From: Dipteris shenzhenensis
Lineage: Eukaryota > Polypodiophyta > Polypodiopsida > Gleicheniales
DNA: 64,000 nt
Assembly: GCA_047967505.1 (NCBI GenBank)
Contig: CM106538.1
Reading direction: 5' to 3' (one strand)
Under the pieces are notes generated by a model. It saw only the letters and a program-made list of their open reading frames with translations, searched no databases and was not told where the DNA came from. Of the stretch, positions 45,481 through 55,218 are shown one piece after another. The stretch's first letter is position 1; every line of letters begins with the position of its first letter. The position numbers and the translations under genes are program-made.

Positions 45481-46145
45481 TGGCATCTATGGATTACTTA
45501 TTAGGTACTCGCTTGGATGTGGCAAGGTTCAATGTGTTTCAGGTGACAATATTTATGAACACATATGGCTAACTACTTGAGTACTCATCTGGACGTGGCA
45601 TATGGCTAACTCCTTGAGTACTCGTCTAGACGTGGCACATAGATTATTACTGAGTCCTCGTTTGGATGTGACACATATTTACTAGCTTTCACGATGAACA
45701 CATATGGATTACTTATTGAGTACTCATTATATTGTGTACTCGTTTAGACGTGGCAATGTTCAATGTCTTTCAGATGAACACATATGGATTACTTATTTAA
45801 AACTCATTTGGACATGGTACATATGGATTACTTATTGAGTACTCATTTGGACGTGACACGTACTTATATGGATTTCACAATGAACACATATGGATTACCT
45901 ATTCAGTACTCATTTCGATGTGACACATACTTATATGGCTTTCATGATAAACACATATGGATTACTTATTGAGTCCTCATTTTGATGTGGCACCTATGGG
46001 CTACTTATTGTGTACTTGTTTGGATGTGGCAAGGTTCAAGGTCTTTAGGGTGAAAATATTTATGAACACATATGGATTACTTCTTGAGTACTCATTTGGA
46101 CATGGCACATATGGATTATTTATTAAGTACTATTATCTAGAAAAG
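45481..46145. repeat. Minisatellite, ATATGGATTACTTATTGAGT type
   Basis: ATATGGATTACTTATTGAGT followed by ACTCATTTGGACGTGGCACA recurs about ten times at 50-65 bp spacing with internal deletions. Frames of 61-71 codons here translate the repeat. Confidence 0.85.
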
Positions 46146-46299
46146 AAATCAAGGCATGAGGCTAGACTCTAGGCATGGCGATGCTCGAGGCCATGGGGGA
46201 GAGGGAACGTGAGGGGAGAAGCATGAACATGGGTGGGAAAAAGGGATTAATAGGGGTGGGAATGAAGAGGGGGACTATGGTACAAGGGGGAAGGGAGAG

Positions 46300-47131
46300 G
46301 GAAAAGAGGAGCATGTACATGATGGGAGGGGGAATGTAGAGATGGAGACATCAAGGGGAGAGAGTCATGCTTTATTTGAAAGGAAGAATGGGGGAAATCA
46401 AAGTACTAGCTAGGTGGCTTTACAATAATGAGCGTGTTACATCAAGGAATAGCCCCCTCCTTTTATAGCCAAGAGAGGGGGTCTCTCCCAATAAATGCAT
46501 CATCCCACATGCATGGTGTGTGTGGAAGAGTCTCCCATGTGGGCTAGGTTGGTACGCACTCTCAATTGTGGGTGACAACCCGGCCTTTGCCTCATTTTTC
46601 CACATAAATCAAACCCCATATCCCAAGTCTAAGATACTCCCTTGGTCTCCTCCCCAATTTTATAATACGTTCAAACATCTAGGAGGACAAGTGGAGGGTT
46701 GGCACAAGAAGTCTTGCCACCTCATACTACTTCCCCATTATTTAACTTGCACTCTTGGACTATCTACACCCCCCCACATGGGCCTATCCTACATGGAGGG
46801 AATAATCCGATATAATATGCATCTCCACCTATTTTATATTTCTTCCCCCATGGTCCTGGGGCCATGTCTCACTAAATGCAGGCATGGGACCACCTAGGTG
46901 GAGGGGTGGTACATGGAGGAACCATGCCACCTTACCATTTTATAATATAACTACCATGGATTATGTACAACACACCTTATGGGTCTTCTTATGTGGAAGG
47001 GTGGCACATGGTCATGCCCTGCCACATCAACCTTGGGCCCTATGCACACCATATTTTATTATACTATTGCCACACATACAAGCACACACACATATTTATG
47101 CCTTTTACCTTGGTCAAATTTATCCATAACA
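46300..47131 (-). repeat. 3' LTR of the gypsy element
   Basis: It begins TGTTATGGATAAATTT (minus) at 47,131 directly after the polypurine tract. Inside are a TATA box (GGCTATAAAAGGAGG, around 46,456-46,470) and a polyadenylation word (AAATAAAGC, 46,369-46,377), the expected U3-R order. The lower boundary is a guess because no second LTR is present for comparison. Confidence 0.65.
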
Positions 47132-47199
47132 ATTCCCCCCCCAGGCATGGAATGCACAACATTTCCATGCCTGGGACAATCACGAGCAAATAAGGGCTT

Positions 47200-49840
47200 G
47201 AGATAAAGCTTGTTGATCACCTTCTTGCCATATGGCTCATGCAGCTCCTGTACTTGTACAGACCCATTGCTACGTTCCTTGATGACTTTATATGGACTGA
47301 TCCACAATGGAAGTAACTTTTTATCCATTTGGTAGTCTAATCTATTATCAAATCATAGCACATCCCCCTCAGCAAAGTGTTCTTCCCATCCCTTATGAAT
47401 CTTAGTATCCAAGCAGGCCTTTTGTCGATTCTTTTGGATCTCTGTTTGATGTAGTGTAAGGCGTCGCATTTCATCTAACTTCTCAAGTTGTACCAACCTG
47501 GCCTCTACATGTTCACCTTCTATCATCATTTGTTCTTGTTCAATCTCAAGGCCGGAATCTCTATCTCTAGTGGTAGGTTCACAAGTTTTGCAATACATAG
47601 TGACATCCTTGAACAAGGTTAGCCAATAGTACCCAGCATGTAAAATCTTCTTAGCTGTATGGTCATCGACATAATGGCCTCCACAAAATCCATCAGAGTA
47701 ATGCTTCAATACCTTAGTTACTGCATTTGCATCAATGGCCCATCTTAGTACCCCATCCATGCCTTCATGGTACAACACCCCATCAAAGAGAGTGTAGCGC
47801 CTACTATCTCTATGGATCTTCTTTCTCTCATAGCTAGTACTTTTTGGAGGAAGGGAGAAAGCGGTCAGAAATTGGTAGATACCACCATACCATGGATCCC
47901 CAACTTCTATGGCCACTACAAGGGTTACATCAAGGCACTCCTCTAAATCAATCAAAGCATTCTTCAAGTTGGAACAACCCCCTTTTACAATTTTGAAAGA
48001 AAAATCATATTCTTGTAAAACTGCCAACCATTTGGCCAATCGGCCCATGGGATTTGATAATTGAAGAACGTGCTTTGCAAGACCATTGCTAGAGATTATA
48101 ATGGACTTTCCAGCAACATAATGCTTAAATTTCTCAATGCATAACACCGAAGACAAGGCATGCTTGTCAGCCTCAGTATAGCATCTTTTAGTTTCGAGCA
48201 ATTGTCGAGAAGCAAATCGAATAGGATACATGAATCAATCCTCCCCTTGCTGGAGAAGAATCCCTGCCAGAGTGTGCTCACCAATAGAAAGTCTTTGACC
48301 AATCAGGATTGTGTAGAATGGGTTTTGAAGCCAAAGCACTCTTGATTTGTACAAACCCATGATCACAATCCTCATCCCAAGAGAAATTAACCCCATCTTT
48401 TGATAGTGTAGTCATGGGTCGCGTCAAAGCAGCATATTGATCAATGAAGCGGTGATAGTATCCTACTAGATTGACAAATGAGTGTACCCAATGTTTGGTT
48501 GTTGGCGGGGAGAGCTTGAGGATAGCTTCCACCTTCTCGGGGTTAGGCTTGATGCCCTCAGATGAGACAATATGTCCCAGTAACCTCGCTTGAGTGGCTC
48601 CAATGGTGATTTTTTAGGGTTGAGGCTGCCATTTGCATCATTGACCCTTTGGAAGGCCAACCTAACCTTCATGATGTGCTCCTTCCATGCCGAGAATATA
48701 CAAAAATCATCTAAAAACACCTCCAAGAAAACCCCCAAATAAGGAGAAAACACCATCTGCATAAATCTTTGAAAAGTAGTAGGAGCATTGGTGAGGCCAA
48801 ATGGCATTACTTTGAATGCAAACGTCCCCAAGGGTGTGGCAAATGTGGTTTTAAGCACATCGTCCTTGGCAATTCTGATTTGATAAAACTTGGAGTAACC
48901 ATCACAGAAAGTATACATCTCATGACCACTTACCTTCTCAAGAATGAGGTCTTGAAAGGGCAGAGGATGATGGTCCCTCTTGGTGGCTGCATTGAGTTTC
49001 TTATAGTCGATGTAGACCCACCACTTGTTTTTCTATGGGGTGACTATCACTAGTGAAACCCATTCAGTATTGTGAACCAGAACAATAAACCCTGCTTCTA
49101 CAAGCTTCTGTAACTTTGAGTGCAAAGCACTGGTTTATAGGGGCCCTAATCTCCGATACTTCTGAGCCACTAGCTTAGCATCAGGCTTCAGCTCTATCTC
49201 GTGTTCTATGACAGTCACATGGCGAAGGTGGTGATAGCTAGTTGCGAAGAGGTCAAGGAAATCTTTGAACATTTCTAGGAACTCATCTTTCTCACTCGGA
49301 GTGAGATCAGGGGAAATCATAGATTCAAGCTATAAAGGACTATAGCTGTTACCTTTTTTGTGGGTGGCGGGGTCGGAGACACCCCCATCATGTAAACTTC
49401 TTCCTCTGAGAACTCCTCCCCCCCGTCTGAATCTTCCATTGACTCAGACACAGAGGATGAGAGAGTATCACTATCTTTCTCCTCTTCTTCTTCTGGTTCA
49501 GTAGCACCTGGTTGCACCGGAATCTTCTCCTTTGAAGCACCAAAAGACATGTGTCCTATCTTCCAATAGCTGACTGCATCAATCTTTCTCAACCACGTTC
49601 TCTTGAGTATGGCTATCTAACTCCTGCCTGTATCTTCAATGTCCACTACATAGAAATTAATAGTGGTGGTCAACCCATTGATAGTGATGGGCAAATCCTC
49701 AATGACTCCTAGGGTGGCGAGTCGTCAATCATTTGCTACCTTGATTCGAGTGGAGGAATGCCTTGTGAATTTCAAATTCAACTTCTTCATGATACGGGGC
49801 CCCATGATATTACATGTAGCTCCCCCATCAACACACACTT
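47200..49840 (-). pseudogene. Gypsy pol: protease, reverse transcriptase, RNase H, partial integrase
   Basis: The protease shows CVDGGATCNIMG (~49,825). The reverse transcriptase shows HEIELKPDAKLVAQKYRRL (49,200-49,140), WWVYIDYKKLNAATKRDHH (~49,000), MPFGLTNAPTTFQRFMQMVF and the catalytic FLDDF (~48,730). RNase H shows FASRQLLETKRCYTEADKHA. The integrase H-C zinc region is present (HYSDGFCGGHYVDDHTAKKI ... YCKTC), but CKTC is followed directly by the post-core helix (LVQLEKLDEMRRLTLHQTEI) and the GPY/F-like C-terminal domain (LPLWISPYKVIKERSNGSVQ). The Asp-Asp-Glu core is missing within one continuous 292-codon frame. Stops and frame changes elsewhere confirm a dead copy. Confidence 0.85.
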
Positions 49841-49849
49841 TTGATACGG

Positions 49850-51080
49850 CAATTATCTATGATGACATCGACTGTATGCAGTTGCTGATCAACTTCTTCA
49901 GAGATAGAAGAAATCTCTCGTACCTTTCCCTTCTTCTTGCTCTTCCTTGTTGACATCCCTTGTTGCAGCTCACGTCTCACCTTAGGGCTCAATGCTATTA
50001 GTTGAGGAAGTGTGATGCTCAATGACCGATGAGCAAGGTCCTCAACGACCGAATAGTCTTCTTGCCCTGAGCCAATAGGAAAATCCGAGGGCAACCACTT
50101 ACTCCTGCAAGATCTTTTAGTCTTCTCGGTTGTTGGTGGGTCAGCCATCTCAGCATCTGAGGGCTCTGAGAAGGACACCTTCTTCCTGGGGCGGCCTAGT
50201 CCACGGTTTGGAGAGGGGTCTGAGGTGGTACGACTTTTCTTCTCGCGGTCAAGGACCTCTACGTCAGAATCCTCAGTGCCAGATTCAATTAGAATATTCA
50301 CCCTTATAATATTGGGACATTCGGTGTGATAATGACCCTTCTGGTGGCACTCGTAGCACACAACATTGACATGCTCTCTTGGAGGGCAATTGGCTTGATT
50401 TCTGATGCCTACAACCTCAAGCTGAAGATCGTTTAGGGCCTTGGCTAGGTCATTGACTCTGGGTTCTTTAGCAGGAGGGGCCGGGGGAGTAGGAAGGAGA
50501 GGGGCTTGTGGGCGAGGTTGGGGAAATCTTTTAGGCAGAGGGTGAGGATATACACCTTGTGGAGGGTAAGCATCTAAGGGAGGACCATACATTTGAGGTG
50601 GAGGCAGTGGATACACCCTTGATGGGGGGTGGGGGTATGCCCTTGAGTTGGACCCCCCAAGTTGTTGTTGCAAGATTTGAGGGGGTTGTGGAGGGACAAC
50701 CATCTTCTTTGAAGCGGGGTCAGATTGAACTTAATCAAACTTTTGAGCAATCTCATGTGCTAGCACCATGGTTTCTGGATTCTCCCATTTAAGCTTTAGG
50801 CAGAATTCATCACTTGCTCCTGCTACAAGGTATCCTAGCACATGTTGAGTCATTCCAACTCAAAATCCGGTGTTGTCCTCGTACATGGCAATTAAACGGT
50901 CCAGGAGCATGGCCGCTCAATCCACATATCGACACGCCGTCTCACCTTATGACTGCTTTAGGTTTGCCACCTGCAGGTACATATTCTTTGGCTCCTCTTC
51001 TTTGCCAAAATACTCAATCATAGCTGCTGTCAACCTTGGCCAACTTTGCCGAACGTCTTTAGCCTACTTCTCGTACCACG
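49850..51080 (-). pseudogene. Gypsy gag
   Basis: 50,703-49,828 is a proline-rich frame with a CCHC zinc knuckle (VVCYECHQKGHYHTECPN) and basic tail. Upstream, 51,080-50,710 keeps a capsid-like segment (MIEYFGKEEEPKNMYLQVAN, AAMLLDRLIAMYEDNTGF) broken by several stops. Together they are a retrotransposon gag running into the protease. Confidence 0.75.
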
Positions 51081-51094
51081 AGCCAAACCCTCTA

Positions 51095-51405
51095 GAAGGG
51101 GTGCAGCAATGGCTGCATATGAGGTAGCTTGGTTGCATAAGCTACTTTATGATATGCATCAGTCTACAGATGGGCTATTTATCATTTATTGTGACAACAT
51201 GAGCAGTATACACTTGGCAAATAACCCAGTCTATCATGCTAGAACAAAACACATTGAGGTGCATTATCACTATGTGCAGGAGAAGGTTCTAGTAAGTTTT
51301 ATTGATCTAGTTTATGTCAGCATAGAGGATCAAGTAGCTAACATATTCATGAAGGCATTGGGTACACAGAAGCTACGCAAGTTCAAAGACCTGCTTGGTT
51401 TGTAG
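51095..51405 (+). pseudogene. Copia D RNase H C-terminal fragment
   Basis: About 100 residues align by eye with the C-terminus of copia C pol: YCDNMSSIHLANNPVYHART, DLVYVSIEDQVANIFMKALG. In copia C the matching words are HCDNISSIMLANNPVYHARM and DLVYVSTEEQVADIFTKALG. Truncated at its N-terminal side, non-functional. Confidence 0.85.
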
Positions 51406-51431
51406 GAATTGGGATTGAGCTCGAGGGGGAC

Positions 51432-51762
51432 TGTTGAGATATCAAGCTCAAGGTGACCATTGTGCATTTATGTCACCGACTTGTTAGCTGCAGATGCGGT
51501 TCATACACGGCCCATGAATGGATGATAGCTATCTTTCTGTACTCTAGTTAGTGGCTTAGTTAGTATGCCACCTTAGCTAGCTGAGTTTGGTTTGAGACCC
51601 ACATATAGGGTTCACCTATTCTTTTGTACTTAGAGTTCTTTTGGCTTTCACAACTAAGAAGAGGAAAACTATTTTCAGCCTCCACCTTTGTGTGTATTCC
51701 CCCATTGTGTATGTGAGAAAGCCACAAGTGAGACTCCTTCCTTCTCTCCCACTCTCTTCACA
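51432..51762 (+). repeat. 3' LTR of copia D
   Basis: 331 bp, starting TGTTGAGATATCAAGCTC and ending CA, preceded by a polypurine tract. It shares the start with the copia C LTR at 59,220 (minus). The next bases (AGGCAATGGCAAG) are gag of copia B, so the LTR end is a precise junction. Confidence 0.8.
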
Positions 51763-52027
51763 AGGCAATGGCAAGATCTACTACAGGTGTAGAAACTACT
51801 GGTGTAGTTGGAGATCTAGCTATAGATCCCACTGCTAGTGCAGTGACAACAGGTGGGGTAGAGCTACTGTTGGCTAAATCATCCAATGGTCTAGGTGTAG
51901 ATCCATCGACATACTCCCATTTGTCTTGAAGTACAAGAATGGTCTCCATTTGGTATTTCCATGTGCCATAATTGGAGTTGTCTACCTTAGCAGATGCCTC
52001 CAGATTGAGGTTGCTAGTTGTAGACAT
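51763..52027 (-). pseudogene. Copia B gag N-terminal fragment
   Basis: 88 codons: MSTTSNLNLEASAKVDNSNY, GTWKYQMETILVLQDKWEYV, then a Thr/Val/Ser-rich linker. It matches copia A gag, where the equivalent region is frameshifted, and is cut by the copia D LTR. Confidence 0.85.
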
Positions 52028-54659
52028 GGTGCAAGAAATGTACTCAAAGTATCATGAAAATCACTATCTAAATAAACTGCAAAACACTGACTGTGCCAAT
52101 TGAAATCTGAACTATCGATGAAGGTAGAATTGCAATATATTAATCCGATATGAATTACAAGGCTTATGACAAATGATGTTGAAAATAGGCAAGAGGCATT
52201 ATAAGGCTGGAATGATGTGCACAATGTCGTGAAATAGCCAAATAGACTTTACAATGATGGCATGTGTGTGTGAAATCAAATCATGTAATGTCTACCCACT
52301 GATCAATCGACAATTCCTCTAAACACTTTGAAGTCTGCCCACCACTGAACGGATGAATGTCAGGCTTCAGGTAATGTGATGATGTGAAACTGTATGTGAG
52401 CATAGGGGTGGACTCCGAGTAGGAGCTAGTCAGGAATTTTGGGCATGGCTTAAATTGGCAACTTGGAGAAACTCAAAGCATCTCCTCTATGGCGATCTAC
52501 TCTACTCTGATCTAGACCTATACTAACCATCGATCGATGAGAGAATAGCAAATAATTTATTTTCTTTGGTTCTTTTTATGTGCTGGGTCAGATGCATCGA
52601 TGTAGAGGTTGATGTGCATGTAGGAAGTGGATTCGTAAGTGAGGCTCAAAACTGAGTGATAGCTGCACCAAAATGTGTGCGTGATTTGAAAAGTGTGTAG
52701 AGCACGAAACATTGATCGTTTCACATTTTTGTAGTACCCTCAAATTCCTCTTGGATCAATAGATATGACTTGATCTAGGTGGAGGGGCAAAAAAGGAGTG
52801 AAATGTGTAGTGATGATGTGGCACTATGCTTAGCAAGGTGTGCCAGTCGAGTTGTGTGGTGATGTGGCAATTAGGTGCACATGAAGTGCCTATGGAGCAC
52901 TGTGTGCACTTGTAGAGGGTTAGTACCACATGGTAGTGATGATGTGGTAGTTGATTGGATTGTTGACTAGCCTGATGAGGTGGTAGGCTGGTGATATGTC
53001 ATATGATTATATGGATGTGCTAACGTGGTTTCCACGTGTTAGATGACATGGTCCTGGTATGGCAGATGGACCGGCCTTACTGACGTGTCAAGATAAGGTG
53101 CCACCTAGGCAGCAATGACGTGGTAGATGTGATAAGTTTGCCATGTGGCAATCTGTTGACAAAGCTCAAGGAAACCCTGGGTGTTGTTATCTGCCACATG
53201 TGGATTGAATATTGGCACACTGGTTGATGATGTGTCAATGACGTGGCAGATAGACTCCGACATGGTGATTTTGAAACCAAGTGTAAGGGTCTACCAGAAT
53301 CTACTGAGATTCTAACGAAACTCTGTAAGATTTTGTCTCTATCGTGAAGCCGTGCCCATGTGCTGCTAGTTTGTACAAGGGAGCCCAGGGGCTCTGGTAC
53401 ACCTTGTGTGCAAAACGAGGAGACAAAAACTTGAAGACATTGTGCTATTGTTTGTAGGGAGCCTTCATCGATGGAGTAGTTAGCGTGCAGGCTATTGTTG
53501 GAGGCGGCTCGATGTAGGCATTGAAGCTGTAGATGACCTTGGAGGTGGGAGCCGAGTCTCCCATTTAGAGCTATTGTCGATTGAGTCGAGGCCATTCAGC
53601 TTCTATTGGGAGTTGCCTTTGAGTCCAGCCCGTGGCTATGTAGGACAATGCAATGGGCTTGTGCATGCACCATTTGTAGAGGCGGGAGCTACAGTGCCTT
53701 TCTCCTTGGAGGTTGAGTCGTCGAGCCTTAGTCAGGAGGATTTCAAGAGTAGGTTACGCTATTCAAGCTCTCTTCAATAGAGAGCCATTTGGAGAGGCTA
53801 GGAGTAGCTAGAGATTGTTGTTGAGCCACAGTCGCGCTACTTTTATGAGTGTAAGAGTTGGCTGGTGTGGGTAGCCCATGCTGGAGCTAGCTGTTGAGGG
53901 TGAGCCGACTAGAGACATACGTGTGAGGCGATGAAGGAGTTTTCTGATCTATTGTGGGAGCTTGACATTTGGATGTGGCGATTGTAGAGAGGAGCCTTGG
54001 AGCAGATCAATGAAGCTGCAGTTGGAGATGTGCTGTGTCATTGTTGCTGTTGTCATGCATGCGGGCTCGAGTTGACATGCAAAAGCCATGTGTTGGCTGG
54101 TACCTGAGAGGTACACGCTCTATTGAAAGCTAGCCTTTGTTCATTGAAGCTTTGGAGGCGATGGTCGGAGAGCCTGTGAGCTTTGGTCACAGGGAGTTCT
54201 TTCTCAAAATAATGAGAATACAGATATCTGAGCCATAGATTAGTTGTGCCTTGCCTCTGAGTTGCATGCCACTTCTTCTACCTCTACTTCTCACACATAG
54301 GACTCTCTCCCCTCTCAGGATTCTCTCAAATAACTTCCCTCACAAACCTCTCATGGAGAAAAATCTCTCTCTTCCTCTCAGATCTCTCACAATAGAGAGA
54401 CTCTTTCTCCCTATAAATATGAACCTTTGAAGCTCTCTCTCACAAGCAAGGTCTCTCCCTACCTTCCTTTCTCTCAGAATAAACACTACTAACAACTCTC
54501 TCTTTCAAGTAGTAATGAATGGAATTTCTTTGATGGAAAATTCTATTTCATTAACGGAATGAAAGGACACTCAATCACTTTTGATCTCTCAATCACTTTC
54601 TCACACTCTTATAAGAAGGACGGCGCCTCAACAAAAGGGACAACCATGTTCTGATACCA
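52028..54659 (-). other. Copia B leader (~2.6 kb, non-coding)
   Basis: The first ~1.4 kb (52,030-53,450) matches the copia A leader. It includes GATGTGGCA-type minisatellite words (52,800-53,280), and CTCTCT/GAGAG-rich DNA lies at 54,290-54,600. Open frames such as 53,595-53,077 lack conservation with copia A and no domain is seen. Confidence 0.7.
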
Positions 54660-54895
54660 TGACAAAATATGAAGAAGGGAGAGGAGAAGAGTGGAGATAA
54701 GGAGAAAGGGAATAGCTAGAGAGCACACCACAAATGACTAACTATGTAACACTAGATTTAGTTGAAAATGTAGAATATATACAAACCCATTTAGGGTTAC
54801 GGTTAGGGCATCTAACCCTTTCCTTTATAGCACCCTATTGGGTTAGTGCTATGCACATCATATGATCACATGATGTTGATCGTGATCTCTCAATA
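54660..54895 (-). repeat. 5' LTR of copia B
   Basis: 236 bp matching 28,415-28,671. The start is TATTGAGAGATC rather than TGTTGAGAG at 54,895, a mutated terminal dinucleotide. The end ...TTTTGTCA abuts the tRNA-Met primer-binding word TGGTATCAGA. Confidence 0.88.
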
Positions 54896-54924
54896 GCTAT
54901 TTCTGGTGCTTTGAGAGCAAACCT

Positions 54925-55035
54925 GAAAACATGCACAAGGAATGCTAAACTCACATGTGCATTCTTCTATGTAGTGTTCACTGTCTCCGCTATGTAGAGA
55001 TCATATGGAATTGTGTCAATCTATGTGGAGATTGA
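54925..55035 (-). repeat. Inverted relic of the 590-6,070 composite repeat
   Basis: The sequence contains the reverse complement of the module chain found repeatedly at 590-6,070 (CTAAACTCACATGTGCATTC, CTATGTAGTG-TCACTGTCTC, CATATGGAATTGTGTCAATC). It lies between the copia B LTR and the ParB/methyltransferase-like gene. Confidence 0.85.
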
Positions 55036-55218
55036 TATTGTATATATTTGCTTGCTCTGTTGGTGTAGTTTTTTATAATGCATATATAAGTTGCTTCGCC
55101 TTGGTTATTTTGTTAATAGAAGTTGCATTGTGGTTGTAATATTTCCTACTACAGTTATGATTTTCTATTATACATTTCATTGTGTCCTTGGTTCTTTTAT
55201 TAACAGAACATTGCAAGA

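Larger units (their letters stand above)
46300..51090 (-). mobile_element. Ty3/gypsy element, 5'-truncated and lacking the integrase core
   Basis: Minus strand: gag (51,080-49,850), protease (~49,830-49,780), reverse transcriptase (49,320-48,470), RNase H (~48,450-48,000), integrase zinc region and C-terminal domain (47,700-47,200), a C/G-run polypurine tract (plus strand CCCCCCCC at 47,135) and the 3' LTR starting TGTTATGG at 47,131. The 5' LTR is absent; the gag end abuts copia D at ~51,090. The outer edge of the 3' LTR could not be fixed and the start given is approximate. Confidence 0.85.
51095..51762 (+). mobile_element. Copia D, 3' end only (RNase H end plus LTR)
   Basis: The plus-strand RNase H C-terminus (AAMAAYEVAWLHKLLYDMHQ ... 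NNPVYHARTKHIEVHYHY, stop at 51,403) is followed by the polypurine tract GAGGGGGAC and an LTR that starts TGTTGAGATATC at 51,432 and ends ...CTCTTCACA at 51,762. It is the same family as copia C, in opposite orientation. The 5' part is missing; the fragment starts abruptly at the decayed gypsy gag. Confidence 0.85.
51763..54895 (-). mobile_element. Copia B, 5' end only (LTR, leader, gag start)
   Basis: Minus strand: 5' LTR 54,895-54,660, primer-binding site (TGGTATCAGA, complementary to the initiator Met tRNA end) just below 54,660, a long leader to ~52,030, then gag start to 51,763, where copia D interrupts it. The family is that of copia A, with shared LTR, leader and gag sequence. The rest of the coding region is not found next to it. 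Confidence 0.85.

Noticed and set aside
53077-53595. 172-codon minus-strand frame in the copia B leader
   Set aside because: Not conserved in the copia A leader, repeat-derived composition, no domain.
28415-54895. One giant copia element bounded by the two matching LTRs
   Set aside because: Gag start and leader occur twice (33,230 and 52,030 regions) and the outer flanks (ACCTC and GCTAT) differ, so these are parts of two related elements.
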